Source: Bradyrhizobium semiaridum (GTDB taxonomy: Bacteria > Pseudomonadota > Alphaproteobacteria > Rhizobiales > Xanthobacteraceae). Taken from it: a stretch of DNA of 64,000 bases. The stretch is taken from assembly GCF_020329505.1 (NCBI RefSeq), contig NZ_JAGKJJ010000006.1:186001-250000 (forward strand), in the 5' to 3' direction. Every line of letters starts with the position of its first letter. Within the stretch, counting starts at the first letter, position 1. This document shows positions 1-9,912 of this stretch, in pieces. Below the pieces are notes generated by a model. It searched no databases, was not told the origin of the DNA, and was given only the letters and a program-made list of their open reading frames with translations. The translations under genes were made by a program, and so were the position numbers.

Positions 1-35
1 TCCTGCTGGCCAAGAATCTGACCACGTTCTTCTGA
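1..35 (+). CDS. 3' end of an unknown protein (partial)
   Basis: An open frame enters from the left edge and ends LLAKNLTTFF then TGA at 33-35. Only eleven codons are visible, so no family can be named. It precedes the next small gene by 14 bases on the same strand, which suggests one operon. It could also be a chance open frame. Confidence 0.35.
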   Translation, partial: LLAKNLTTFF

Positions 36-49
36 GCAAGGCCGACAGC

Positions 50-244
50 ATGATTGACGTGATGGCGATCAAGGTGGGGACGCGCTTGCGGTTGCAGCAA
101 GGCGTCACCGCCGAAGTGGTGGAGAACATGGATGATGGTCAGTGGCTGCAGGTCCGATATCTCGAGGTCCCTGCCCGGCCCGACGATGTCGGCAGCGTCG
201 AGCTGTGCCACGCCCAGGACATCATCAGGGTGCTCGGCGAGTAA
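50..244 (+). CDS. small conserved-looking hypothetical protein
   Basis: 64 residues, no signal peptide and no membrane segment. The sequence is a mix of short hydrophobic and acidic stretches (KVGTRLRLQQGVTAEVVENM) that looks like a small beta-rich soluble domain. I do not recognise the family. ATG at 62 is an alternative start. It sits tightly between an upstream partial frame and the gene at 268, all on the plus strand, so the three are probably co-transcribed. Function unknown. Confidence 0.5.
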   Translation: MIDVMAIKVGTRLRLQQGVTAEVVENMDDGQWLQVRYLEVPARPDDVGSVELCHAQDIIRVLGE

Positions 245-267
245 CTGCGGCCGACGGACAGGCGACC

Positions 268-663
268 ATGCTGCGATTTGAATACATGCCGAGCGATTTC
301 CATCCGCTGTTCCTGTTCCTCGGCGAAGGTCCCGATCTCGCGGCGCTGGCGCGCCTGTTGCGGCGCTTCGCCGATGATCCGCAGGACATCGCGGTAGCGG
401 AGCGCATTCCGGGCGCCACCTCGCGCGACGTGCTGGTACTGACGCCGGCTGACGGCGAGTTCGGCATGCGCGATCTCGGCGGCCGCTTTGCCTGGAAGCT
501 GACGGGATGGCAGGCCGAGAAGATCGCCGAGCGCATCGAGCTGTTGACGCCTGAGGACAACAAGTCCGGGTCGGAGATCGTCGAGATCGGCAGCGAGGGC
601 GAAATCCCTGTCAAGGTGTCGCGCGGCGAATTCACCGACGACTTCCTGATCACGCGAAGGTAG
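268..663 (+). CDS. hypothetical protein, 131 residues
   Basis: Starts at ATG 268 (MLRFEYMPSDFHPLFLF); the frame is open further upstream but that part overlaps the previous gene and reads like non-coding sequence. No signal peptide or obvious motif; the protein is mixed charged/hydrophobic and probably cytoplasmic. It follows the 64-residue gene by 23 bases and precedes the monooxygenase by 7 bases, so it is likely the second gene of a small plus-strand operon. I do not recognise a family. Confidence 0.6.
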   Translation: MLRFEYMPSDFHPLFLFLGEGPDLAALARLLRRFADDPQDIAVAERIPGATSRDVLVLTPADGEFGMRDLGGRFAWKLTGWQAEKIAERIELLTPEDNKSGSEIVEIGSEGEIPVKVSRGEFTDDFLITRR

Positions 664-670
664 CGGCAGA

Positions 671-1869
671 ATGAGCGCACAGTGCAAGCCAAGGGTCCTG
701 ATTGCAGGCGCTGGGATCGGCGGACTGGTTGCCGGATTGTCGCTGCTGCAGCGGGACATCGAGGTCGAGATTTTCGAGCAGGCCTCGGAGCTGCGCGAGC
801 TCGGCGCCGGCGTGCAGCTCAGCTCCAACGGCACGCGCGTGCTGATCGCGCTCGGCCTCGAAGCCGAGATGCAGGCGATCGCCTGCGAGCCCTCGGGCAA
901 GGAAATCCGGCTCTACAGCACCGGGCGGACATGGAAGCTGTTCGACCTCGGCGCCTCCTCGCGCGAGATCTACGGCGCGCCCTACTGGATGGTGCATCGC
1001 GGCGACTTCCACCGCGTGCTGGTCGACGCCTTTAACGCTCGGGCGCCGGGCAAGCTGCATCTCGGCAGCCGCTGCACGGGATTCGACGAGGATCGCGGCG
1101 GCATTTGGCTGCGGCTTGGCGATGGGGAGCGGCTCCACGGCGACGCCGTGGTCGGCGCCGACGGCGTGCATTCGGAAATTCGCCGCCAGATCGGCGGCGA
1201 CATGAAGCCGTACTTCACCGGCGTGGCGGCGTGGCGCGGCCTGGTGCCGATGGCACGTCTGCCGGTACCGCTGCAGCGCGACGTCGGCACCAATTGGATC
1301 GGCCCCGGCGGCCATGTCATCACCTATCCCGTGCGCCGCGGCGAGCTGTTGAACTTCGTCGGCATCTTCGAAGGCCAGAGCTGGTCGGTGGAATCCTGGA
1401 CCGAGCGCGGCACGCGCGAGCCTGCAGCGCAGCGTTCGCCGGGTGGAATCCGGCAATCCACACCATCATCGAAAACGTCGATGTGCCCTACAAATGGGCG
1501 CTGCTCGGACGCGATCCGCTCGATCACTTCGTTGCGGGGCGCGCCTGCCTGCTCGGCGACGCTGCGCATCCGACGCTGCCGTTCCTCGCGCAAGGCGCCA
1601 ACATGGCGATCGAGGACGGCATGGTACTGGCACGCTGCCTCGAAACCTTCCCACCTGATGAGGCCCTGCAGCGCTATCAGGCGGCGCGGCTGACGCGGAC
1701 CAATACGATCGTGATGAAGTCGGCGGAGAACGCCAGGCGCTTCCACAATCCGGCGCTCGCCGACGCCGAGGGCGCCGATGCCTATGTCACGCGCGAATGG
1801 CAGCCTGACCGGGTCCGCGAACGCTATGACTGGCTGTTCACCTATGACGCGCTGACCGCGCCGATCTGA
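671..1869 (+). pseudogene. FAD-dependent monooxygenase (salicylate/3-hydroxybenzoate hydroxylase type), frameshifted
   Basis: The N-terminal part (frame of 671) has the FAD Rossmann motif GAGIGGLVAGL near residue 10 and the conserved DGVHS motif near residue 163, both typical of group A aromatic hydroxylases. After about base 1420 the homologous reading moves to another frame, which carries [20 protein letters not shown], the second FAD-binding motif, and continues to a TGA at 1867-1869. Joined, the product would be about 399 residues, the normal family length. A single missing base around 1419-1425 explains the break. Either the gene is inactivated or this is an assembly error. Substrate cannot be told from sequence. 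Confidence 0.75.
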
Positions 1870-1914
1870 GTACGGCCGCGTCCTGCGCGGCCGCACCAAG
1901 GCATTGGCGGCGCT

Positions 1915-4680
1915 TCAGACCATGAAGTGGCCATGTCCGCCGGCCGCCTGCACATACGCCTGCCACTGATGATCGAGCACGATGGTCTCGTGGCTGCCGT
2001 TGGCCTGGTTGATGTCGAGCACGAGATCGTTGCCGCCGCCGCGCTGCGCCGTGACATCGGCCGAGCCGTTGACCAGATCGACCAGCGCCGCCATCGAATT
2101 GACCACCGCGCCGGACCCCGCGCCTTCGCCGGTATCGAGCACGGTCGCCGGATGGTCGCCGTGCGAGGCGAAGGTGCCGGCCTCGTAGTCGTAGAACACC
2201 AGCGCGTCGCCCTTGTTGAAGTTGAGGTCGAACACCGTGTCGGTGGCGCGCTGGCCGGCGACCTGATCGGTGCCGTTGAAGCGGAACTGGTCCGCGCCGA
2301 CGCCCCCGTACAGCAAGTCGCTGCCGCCACCGCCGTTCAGCACGTCGGAATGCAGGCCGCCGATCAGCACGTCATTGCCGCCCTTGCCGTCGAGGAAGCT
2401 GCCGAACGGGCTGAACAGCTTGGCGATCAAGAGGTCGCCGCGGTTGGTGCCCTCGACCGGATTGTCGGAAACCACGGTGATGTTGGTGCCGCCGTGGCCG
2501 TCGGAGGTCAGCTGGAAGTTGAGGCCCGACGCATAGGCGTGGGAATCCAGCTGCAGCGAAATCGCGCCTGTCGTGCCGCCGGTGATGGTGAGCACATTGT
2601 CGGCCGACAGCGTCGCCTGCTTGGCCTTGCCGATGCCGGCGAGATCGATGGTGTCGCCAGTGGCAAAGCCCTCGATCGTGTTGCCGAGATGGCCGTGATC
2701 CAGCGCAGCCTGATCGATGCGCAGCGTCTGCGCGCCGGCCTCGAAGGTGATGGCGCCGGTTCCGGCTGCGTCCAGCGCGGCCAGCTCGAGCGTTCCGGCA
2801 TGCAGCGTCGTGCCGCCGCTGTAGGCGTTCGAACGGGCCAGCACGGTGGTGCCGGTTCCGGCCTGATCGAAGGCGCCGCCGCCCGAGATCGCCGCGTTGA
2901 AGACGAAGGTGTCAGAATGGCTGACGCCGAGGATGCCGTCATTGGTGATGGCACCGGCCAGCGCGCCGCCATCGGCGATGGTCAGGCTCGCGCCAGCCGC
3001 GATCGCGATGCCGGAGGCGAAGCTTTCGCTGTCGGTGATCCGCCAGTTGCCGCCCTGCACGTCAAGCAGTTCGAAATTGACGGCGTGCGCCAGCGTACCT
3101 GCACCGGCGCCGAGCAGGTTGATCGTATCGGTGCCGTCGCCGCCATCGATGGTCGAGGTGAAGGTCGAGCCGGCATAGTCGTTCAGCGTATCGTCGCCGC
3201 CGCCCATGGCAATACTGCCGTCGATCGTGCCCTTGTTGGTGATGGTGTCGGCGAAGGTATCGGTGATCGCGATCGCCTGGCCGTTGCCGCCACGGATCAG
3301 GCCGTCGTTGAAGATCGTGATCGCGGCAAAGGCGTTGCCGAGATTGCTGTCGTCGACGGTGATGCCGCGATCGGCCCCGTCGATCGTGCCGTGATTGACG
3401 ACGCTGCCGCCGCCGATCGCAAGGGCTTCGGCGAGGTTGCCGTCGGTATGGCCGGTTGCGGTGATCGTGCCACTGTTGGTCAGCGCGACCAAACCGTCGA
3501 CGTCGACGCCGTCGCCATCGTCCGTGCCGTTGGAATGGCCGGTGATGAAGCCGTTGTTGGCGATGGTCGCGGTGGTGGTTGCCGCGCTGTCGAGGTTGAT
3601 GCCTGCACCATTGTCGCCGATGATGCTGGCGCCGAGATCGTTGGTCACCGTCACCACCTGATCGCCGGTGATGCCGTGGCGCGCGCCCTCGATCACGCCG
3701 CCGGCGTGGTTGTTGACGACGCCGCCGGTATTGCCCTGGAAATCGATGCCGTCATTGCCGGTGTCGCCGGACGAGGCGTGGCTGACGATGCGCCCGGAAT
3801 TGTCGATCACCATGTTGACGCCGCCGCGAATCGCGTCGGCATCGGCGGCCTGCAGCAAGCCGGTCGCCTGGTTGGTGAGATGAATGCTGCCCGAGGCCGA
3901 CACCAGATCGGTGAAGTCGATCGCCTGGCCGTTGGTCGAGCCGGTGTTTCCGGTCGACTGGATGGTTCCGGCGTTGTCGACTGTCACGACATAGGCGGCA
4001 TTGAGCGGCTGGGCACTCGCCGTGAGGCGGACGGCATCGCCTTGCGACTGGATCACGCCGTGCTGCTGGTTGGTCAGCGTGAAGGAGGTCAGGTTGGCCA
4101 GGCTCGAGGTGTTGAGATTGATGGCGCGGCTCGCCGACGCCGTGGCGTCGATCAGCCCGTCATTGGTGATCGTGATCGTGCCGGCGCCCGGCCGGATCGC
4201 GTCGTCGCCGCTGGCGCCGATCACGGCGCCGGTGCGGTTGGTGATGTTGATGACGGCGCTGGCCGAGGTGATCGTGGCGAAGTCGAGCGCCTGGCCGCTG
4301 GCATGCGCGACGATGTTGTTGTTGGCGTCGAGCGCGCCGGAAACGATGATGACGGAATTGTCGACCGAGACCGTGCCATCGGTGATGTTGGTGTTGATCC
4401 GGAACGCGTCGTTGTTCGCGGCAATCAGCTTGGCGCCGGCCCGGTTGATCAGGCTGAGGCTGCCGGTCGAGAACGAGCCCGAGGTGTCGATGCCGCGCGT
4501 GGTGGCGCTGATGGTACCGGCATTGTCGATCACCACGCCTGGGCTGTTCGAGCCGCCCGTCCAAACGACAGTGGTCGCAGCCTGGAGGGTGCCGCCGGCC
4601 GCGATGGTACCAATGTCATTGCCGCCGACGGTCTTCGCGGACGTGACAATGGAGCCGCTTGCTACGGTAAAAGACGACAT
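1915..4680 (-). CDS. large secreted repeat protein with RTX-type C-terminus
   Basis: 921 residues from ATG 4680, which has GGGAGG four bases upstream; a TTG four codons earlier is less likely. There is no Sec signal. Residues 1 to about 500 are a beta-helix-like series of units of the form VNHGTIDG / ITNKGTIDGSIA, rich in N, T, G, A. A segment near 600 (YSGGTTLHAGTLELAALDAAG) matches autotransporter passenger repeats. Around residue 765-800 are calcium-binding nonapeptide repeats (GGNDVLIGGLHSDVLNGGG, GSDLLYGGVGADQF). This architecture indicates type I secretion through an uncleaved C-terminal signal, and an adhesin or surface-layer role is inferred. No type I exporter genes are adjacent. A 926-codon antisense open frame covers the same bases and is treated as a composition artefact. 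Confidence 0.8.
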   Translation of the reverse strand: MSSFTVASGSIVTSAKTVGGNDIGTIAAGGTLQAATTVVWTGGSNSPGVVIDNAGTISATTRGIDTSGSFSTGSLSLINRAGAKLIAANNDAFRINTNITDGTVSVDNSVIIVSGALDANNNIVAHASGQALDFATITSASAVINITNRTGAVIGASGDDAIRPGAGTITITNDGLIDATASASRAINLNTSSLANLTSFTLTNQQHGVIQSQGDAVRLTASAQPLNAAYVVTVDNAGTIQSTGNTGSTNGQAIDFTDLVSASGSIHLTNQATGLLQAADADAIRGGVNMVIDNSGRIVSHASSGDTGNDGIDFQGNTGGVVNNHAGGVIEGARHGITGDQVVTVTNDLGASIIGDNGAGINLDSAATTTATIANNGFITGHSNGTDDGDGVDVDGLVALTNSGTITATGHTDGNLAEALAIGGGSVVNHGTIDGADRGITVDDSNLGNAFAAITIFNDGLIRGGNGQAIAITDTFADTITNKGTIDGSIAMGGGDDTLNDYAGSTFTSTIDGGDGTDTINLLGAGAGTLAHAVNFELLDVQGGNWRITDSESFASGIAIAAGASLTIADGGALAGAITNDGILGVSHSDTFVFNAAISGGGAFDQAGTGTTVLARSNAYSGGTTLHAGTLELAALDAAGTGAITFEAGAQTLRIDQAALDHGHLGNTIEGFATGDTIDLAGIGKAKQATLSADNVLTITGGTTGAISLQLDSHAYASGLNFQLTSDGHGGTNITVVSDNPVEGTNRGDLLIAKLFSPFGSFLDGKGGNDVLIGGLHSDVLNGGGGSDLLYGGVGADQFRFNGTDQVAGQRATDTVFDLNFNKGDALVFYDYEAGTFASHGDHPATVLDTGEGAGSGAVVNSMAALVDLVNGSADVTAQRGGGNDLVLDINQANGSHETIVLDHQWQAYVQAAGGHGHFMV

Positions 4681-4844
4681 GAAGCCTCCCAATGTGCCTG
4701 GACTTGACGCTGCACCGCGTCACGGAATCTGCAATGCAGCCGCGACCGGTATCGGGAGTGCATGACGGTGAAATGACGCCCCGCGCTTCGGCCCTTGTTG
4801 GGATCGGGGATGAAGCAGCAGAAGACGCGATGGGGCCCGGCTCC

Positions 4845-5114
4845 CTAGTCCACGTAGGGACGCCGCTTGTGGGCCCGGCTCTTCGGCTTCTTCGGACCCG
4901 CATAGAATGGATTGACCGAGCACATCGCCGGCCGCCCCGAGGCCGTCGCCTGGCACTGCGGAATCGATGTGAAGCTGCAATCGATGTAATCGGCAGTCAT
5001 CCGGCCGCCATAGACCTGCATGCACACGGGGTAGTTCGGGTCATAGGCCTGGGCGGCGGCAGGCCCGCTGACAAGCACGCCGAGCGCGGCTATCGCGTAG
5101 AGTCCTGGGCGCAT
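4845..5114 (-). CDS. DUF3551-type small secreted protein
   Basis: 89 residues from ATG 5114, preceded by AAGGGAGA. The first 22 residues (MRPGLYAIAALGVLVSGPAAA) are a Sec signal peptide. The mature part has the pattern YPVCMQVYGGRMTADYIDC followed by QCQATASGRPAMCSVNPF, with four cysteines expected to form disulfides, and a basic tail. This matches the DUF3551 family, which is expanded in Bradyrhizobium; its role is unknown. It follows the next gene upstream (5144-5848) by 29 bases on the same strand and may share its transcript. Confidence 0.8.
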   Translation of the reverse strand: MRPGLYAIAALGVLVSGPAAAQAYDPNYPVCMQVYGGRMTADYIDCSFTSIPQCQATASGRPAMCSVNPFYAGPKKPKSRAHKRRPYVD

Positions 5115-5143
5115 CGAATTCTCCCTTCCTTGGAGGCGCGCGG

Positions 5144-5848
5144 TTATTGATCGCCCGCAGGCTTGCCGCCGTCCTCGCCGAGGCAACGGATCACGAAGGC
5201 CGCCGTATCGCGCGGCAGGATCTGCGCGGCGCGCGCCTTGAGGCGGCATTCGAGCTGCGCGATCTGGCGGGCGCGCTGCCGATCGGTCGGCAGCGCGGCC
5301 TGCCGCAGCTTGCGCAGCGTCATCGGCGAGCCGTCGGATTCGAAGTTCAGCTCGTACTTCCTGCCGTTCTGGTCGGTGGCGTTGCAGCTGATGCTCGATA
5401 CCTGCCGGGTCACAAAGCTGCCGACCTGTCGGCACGACCCCGTCGACATTTCGACCTGCGGCGACGGCAGCCCGTCGACCCGCGGGCGATCCTTCGATTT
5501 CAGCAGCATGCGGTCGACCGCTAGCTCGAACAGATTGTCCTGGGTCTTGCCGACGCTCTCGCCGGAGAACGAGATGATGTGGCTGTTGTCGGCGGGATCG
5601 TCCAGCACGACAGTGAACTCGGAGCGGCCGCGCTGGGTGTGGAAGTAAGCGACCGCCTTGCAGGTGTAGTTGCGACCGGCGACGTTGACGTTGCGGCAGG
5701 TGCCGGACATCAGCGCATACATGTCGACATCATAGACCGGACCGGCGACGGCGAGCGCGGGCCACAGGGCGATTGCGGCCGCAAGCAGCCGCGCGAGACG
5801 CGACAAAACGCCGGGTCGATTGCGGATTCGGTTGAGAGCCCAATGCAT
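5144..5848 (-). CDS. hypothetical exported protein, 234 residues
   Basis: N-terminal basic residues and a hydrophobic stretch (LLAAAIALWPALAVAG, about residues 21-36) form a signal peptide. The mature protein contains five cysteines (for example SGTCRNVN, YTCKAV, SCRQVG, SCNATD, ECRLK), consistent with a periplasmic disulfide-bonded protein. The C-terminal third is helical and charged. No enzyme motif is visible and I do not recognise a family. It probably forms a two-gene unit with the DUF3551 gene downstream. Confidence 0.7.
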   Translation of the reverse strand: MHWALNRIRNRPGVLSRLARLLAAAIALWPALAVAGPVYDVDMYALMSGTCRNVNVAGRNYTCKAVAYFHTQRGRSEFTVVLDDPADNSHIISFSGESVGKTQDNLFELAVDRMLLKSKDRPRVDGLPSPQVEMSTGSCRQVGSFVTRQVSSISCNATDQNGRKYELNFESDGSPMTLRKLRQAALPTDRQRARQIAQLECRLKARAAQILPRDTAAFVIRCLGEDGGKPAGDQ

Positions 5849-5954
5849 GGCTCAAACTCGCCGATTTGAGGCGTCAGTGCAATCGCCGAAACGGGCCTAA
5901 ATTGCCGCGTTGCGGACCGGCCGGGAACGCCGTTCCCAGGGCTACGCGTCGTCG

Positions 5955-6791
5955 TCAGGTCTGTGGTCCGGACAGCGTCACCTCGCGTTCGGCGCGGAAG
6001 ACGTTGCTGTAGAGGTTCGCGATCCACTGCCGGCCGCTCGCCGTCATGTTGAGACAGCTGATGGCGCCCTGGATGTGCGGCGCAACGATGTTCCAGTAGA
6101 ACTGCGGATAGCGATCCACGATGTCGGCCGGCGATTCATAGCCGAGTTGGCGGTTGATGCCGACCTCCTCGAACTCGTGATAGAGCGCGTTCGCCTTGCG
6201 GATGTAGTTGGGATCGCCGAGCTGCCCGATGAAATCCGCGGCCCGGACGATCGCCGCCTCGTCGTCGTATTCCTGGCCTTCCGGCGCCGGAAACCGCGTG
6301 CCCTCGATGTTGCGCGCGACGCGCTCGCGATCGATCGGAAGCACCGCCTCGAGCCTGTCGAGTACGTAGAGCTTGGAGCGGTCGACATGGTACGGCATCA
6401 GGCCGGCATCGGAGGAGCCGCGCGGCAGCACCACTTTGCGGCCGGTTGCATCGACGACATAGCCGTCCGGTCCGTCGCCCTTGAGCAGCCCGCGCACATA
6501 CCCGATGTCGTGGGTCAGGCAGGCGATGATCGTATGCGTGTAGTCCTCGGCCGTGACGTGGGTGTGCAATGCGCGGCCGCGGATGATGTCGTGACCGGCG
6601 AGCGTGACCAGCATCGTGTGCTCGACATTGTGGTAGAGCGCGTCGCTGTTGCCGATGCATTCCAGCGCGATGCGTGCCGCGGCCGGAAGAAGCTCGCCGA
6701 AGCGGGCCTGCGAGGATCCGAACGTGCGGCTGACCCACGTGGCGAGAAACTTCTCCAGAGCTCCTGCCGCCAACTCAGGTAACGTCATCAT
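5955..6791 (-). CDS. HD-domain protein (predicted metal-dependent phosphohydrolase)
   Basis: 278 residues if started at ATG 6791, which has GGGGGC seven bases upstream; a GTG at 6824 would add 11 residues. The motif LYHNVEHTMLVTLAGHDI, followed by HTIIACLTHDIGYVRG, gives the H...HD arrangement of HD/PDEase-fold metal sites. Further histidines and aspartates follow (HVDRSK, ADFIGQLGD). Proteins with this layout hydrolyse phosphomonoesters, phosphodiesters or nucleotides; the substrate here is not evident. No signal peptide, so probably cytoplasmic. It stands alone, with non-coding DNA on both sides. Confidence 0.75.
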   Translation of the reverse strand: MMTLPELAAGALEKFLATWVSRTFGSSQARFGELLPAAARIALECIGNSDALYHNVEHTMLVTLAGHDIIRGRALHTHVTAEDYTHTIIACLTHDIGYVRGLLKGDGPDGYVVDATGRKVVLPRGSSDAGLMPYHVDRSKLYVLDRLEAVLPIDRERVARNIEGTRFPAPEGQEYDDEAAIVRAADFIGQLGDPNYIRKANALYHEFEEVGINRQLGYESPADIVDRYPQFYWNIVAPHIQGAISCLNMTASGRQWIANLYSNVFRAEREVTLSGPQT

Positions 6792-7046
6792 CGATGCAGC
6801 CCCCGACCGCGCAACGTCCCTCACTGGCTTCGATCTCGCGTCCTAGTTGGGTACGGAGTATAGCGCACACTCAAACGGGCGGCTACGCGGCGTACCGCGC
6901 GGCTTTGCAGCGGGCCGTACTTTCCCGGGCTTGTCCGCCATGACGCCGCCGACGCCGATAGTGGCACGAACCCTGCATGAATTGGTTCAGAAGTCGCCGG
7001 TTCAGACATCGCGTCAGATCGCGTTATTCCACCGATAAGGGCCATC

Positions 7047-7262
7047 ATGCTCGTTACGCTCGTCGCCATCCTCTGCAATGCTCAACTCTGCATGGAAAAG
7101 ATCGTCACAACCAGTGACCAATCCGGCATCACCATGGGCGCCTGCGCAGTGAATGCGCAAATCGGCATCGCCGACTGGCTTGCCAAGGGGCCGTATCACG
7201 ATTGGCGCTTGCGCAGCTACAAGTGCATCATGGGCAAATACGTGCCCAAGAACGAAGTGTGA
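7047..7262 (+). CDS. small hypothetical protein, 71 residues
   Basis: Begins MLVTLVAILCNAQLCMEKIV and contains four cysteines (positions about 10, 15, 33 and 59). The first 12 residues are hydrophobic and may act as a short signal or anchor. The sequence resembles small cysteine-containing proteins that recur in Bradyrhizobium genomes, but I cannot name a family. An inverted repeat 27 bases after the stop may end its transcript. Confidence 0.6.
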   Translation: MLVTLVAILCNAQLCMEKIVTTSDQSGITMGACAVNAQIGIADWLAKGPYHDWRLRSYKCIMGKYVPKNEV

Positions 7263-7289
7263 TGCGCTCACGGACTTTCTGCAAGGGGT

Positions 7290-7319
7290 TTGATTCGCGG
7301 TAGCCGTCGCTCGAATCAA
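7290..7319. repeat. 8-bp inverted repeat, possible terminator
   Basis: TTGATTCG (7290-7297) and CGAATCAA (7312-7319) are perfect arms with a 14-base spacer, 27 bases after the stop of the 71-residue gene. There is no T-tract, so termination is only a guess. Confidence 0.35.
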
Positions 7320-7385
7320 GGAACCGGTGACCCCAACCGTTGGCCTAGGCGCCGCGGCTCAAGTCAAAGTCCATTTTATGGGCTA

Positions 7386-7407
7386 TCACTGTCGCTCGCG
7401 ATAGTGA
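7386..7407. promoter_or_regulatory. inverted repeat upstream of the osmoprotectant ABC operon
   Basis: TCACTGTCGC (7386-7395) and GCGATAGTGA (7398-7407) are complementary at 9 of 10 positions with a 2-base centre, and lie 19 bases before the ATG at 7427. The position suits an operator or a 5' UTR hairpin. No regulator gene is adjacent. Confidence 0.4.
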
Positions 7408-7426
7408 GACCTGAGGTCGCCTGGAA

Positions 7427-8211
<785 letters not shown>

Positions 8212-8215
<4 letters not shown>

Positions 8216-9771
8216 ACCTCGGCACCGATCCGCGCTGGAGTGAGGCGCTCGGACATCTGGGCGACTATCTCGGCAGCCATGTGCGCGTCAGCGTCGCCGC
8301 GCTGGCGCTCGGGCTTGCGGTCAGCCTGCCGCTGGCGATCATCGCCCGCAATCGGCCGCTGCTGCGCGGCGCGCTGCTTGGGCTGGCCAGCGTCGTGCAG
8401 ACCGTGCCGGGCCTTGCCCTGCTCGCCCTGTTCTATCCGCTGCTGCTGGCGCTCGCGGCGCTGACTGCCGCGTGGTTCGGCGTCAGCTTCTCCGCCTTCG
8501 GCTTCCTGCCGGCGGTGCTGGCGCTCGCGCTCTACTCGATGCTGCCGGTGCTGCGCAACACCATCACGGGTCTTTCGGGCGTCGATCCCGCGGTGCTGGA
8601 GGCCGCGCAAGGCGTCGGCATGACGCCGCGGCAATCGCTCACCATGATCGAGCTGCCGCTGGCGCTGCCGGTGATGATGGCCGGTATTCGCACTGCGGCG
8701 GTGTGGGTGATCGGCACCGCGACGCTGTCGACGCCGATCGGCCAGACCAGCCTCGGCAACTACATCTTCGCAGGGTTGCAGACCCAGAACTGGGTGTTCG
8801 TGCTGTTCGGCTGCATCGCCGCCGCGGTGCTCGCGCTTGTTGTCGACCAGTTGCTGGCGCTGATCGAGAACGGCCTGCGCACCCGCAGCCGTCTCCGCAC
8901 CGCGCTCGGCGGGCTCGGCATCGCGGCGCTGATCGCGGCCACGCTAGTCCCGTCGCTCGGTCGCTCGCAGTCCCGCTATGTCGTCGGCGCAAAAACCTTC
9001 ACCGAGCAATACGTGCTGTCGGCGCTGCTGGCGCAGCGTCTTCAAGCGGCCGGGCTGTCGGCCACAACGCGCGCCGGCCTCGGCTCCAGCGTGATCTTCG
9101 ATGCTCTGACTGCCGGCGACATCGATGTCTACGTCGACTATTCCGGCACGTTATGGGCCAACCAGTTCCACCGCACCGACATCCGGCCGCGCGCGGAACT
9201 GCTCGGCGAGCTCAAGACCACGCTGGCGCAGCAGAACATCACGCTGCTCGGCGAGCTCGGCTTCGAGAATGCCTATGCGCTGGTGATGCCGAGGAGGCGC
9301 GCCGACCAACTCGGCATCCGTTCGATCGCCGACCTCGCGTCGCGGGCGCCGACCATGTCGATCGCCGGCGACTATGAGTTCTTCTCGCGGCCGGAATGGG
9401 CCGGCATCCAGAAGGCGTATGCGCTATCGTTCCGCGCCCAGCGGCAGATGCAGCCGGACTTCATGTACGCCGCGGTCGCCTCCGGCGAGGTCGAGGTCAT
9501 CGCCGGCTACACCAGCGACGGCCTGATCGCGAAATACGACCTCGTCGTGCTCGAGGACAATAGGCACGCGATCCCGCCCTATGACGCGATCGTGCTGCTG
9601 TCACCGAAACGAAAAGACGACGAGACGCTGAAGGCCGCACTGCAGCCGCTGCTCGGCAAGATCGGCATCGCCGACATGCGCGAGGCCAACCTGCGCGCAT
9701 CGGGCAATGATGCCTCGTCGTCGCCGGATGCGGTGGCGAGATGGCTGTGGGAGAAGATTGGCGGCCGGTAG
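8212..9771 (+). CDS. osmoprotectant ABC transporter permease fused to substrate-binding domain
   Basis: 519 residues. Roughly residues 15-225 are a membrane permease with five or six hydrophobic segments and the EAA-like loop EAAQGVGMTPRQSLTMIELP. After a last membrane segment near 235-250, residues about 258-519 form an OpuAC-type binding domain starting RYVVGAKTFTEQ, with the hallmark DIDVYVDYSGTLW. Permease-binding protein fusions occur in the OpuC/YehW-like group; the binding domain would sit in the periplasm tethered to the membrane. With the ATPase encoded just upstream, these two genes make a complete importer. Ligand (glycine betaine, choline or another amine) is not determined. Confidence 0.9.
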
Positions 9772-9784
9772 TTCCATCATCATT

Positions 9785-9858
9785 GTGAGGATTTCGCGAC
9801 AAAATTGCAGAGCAATTTTCTGTTGAAGCGACGAAGCAATCCATCACTCGCAACGACG
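9785..9858. repeat. degenerate dispersed palindromic element
   Basis: Contains the strings TTCGCGACAAAATTGC and CGAAGCAATCCATC, also seen at 14832-14920 and partly at 61028-61110. Inside it AAAATTGC (9801-9808) and GCAATTTT (9812-9819) form a hairpin. It lies between the transporter stop and the convergent sulfatase gene, where it may end both transcripts. Confidence 0.6.
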
Positions 9859-9912
9859 CGAACAGAGATGCGCATGCGTCCGCTGCTTCCGCGCGCGGGT
9901 CTCGGAGCGAAC

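Noticed and set aside
1927..4707. 926-codon plus-strand open frame antisense to the RTX-type gene
   Set aside because: It mirrors the repeats of the minus-strand gene. Its composition (V, D, G, A, R) follows from complementing GC-rich repeat codons, and it has no domain I recognise.
6821..7078. 85-codon minus-strand frame between the HD gene and the 71-residue gene
   Set aside because: Translation has no coding character, and it overlaps the better-supported plus-strand small gene.
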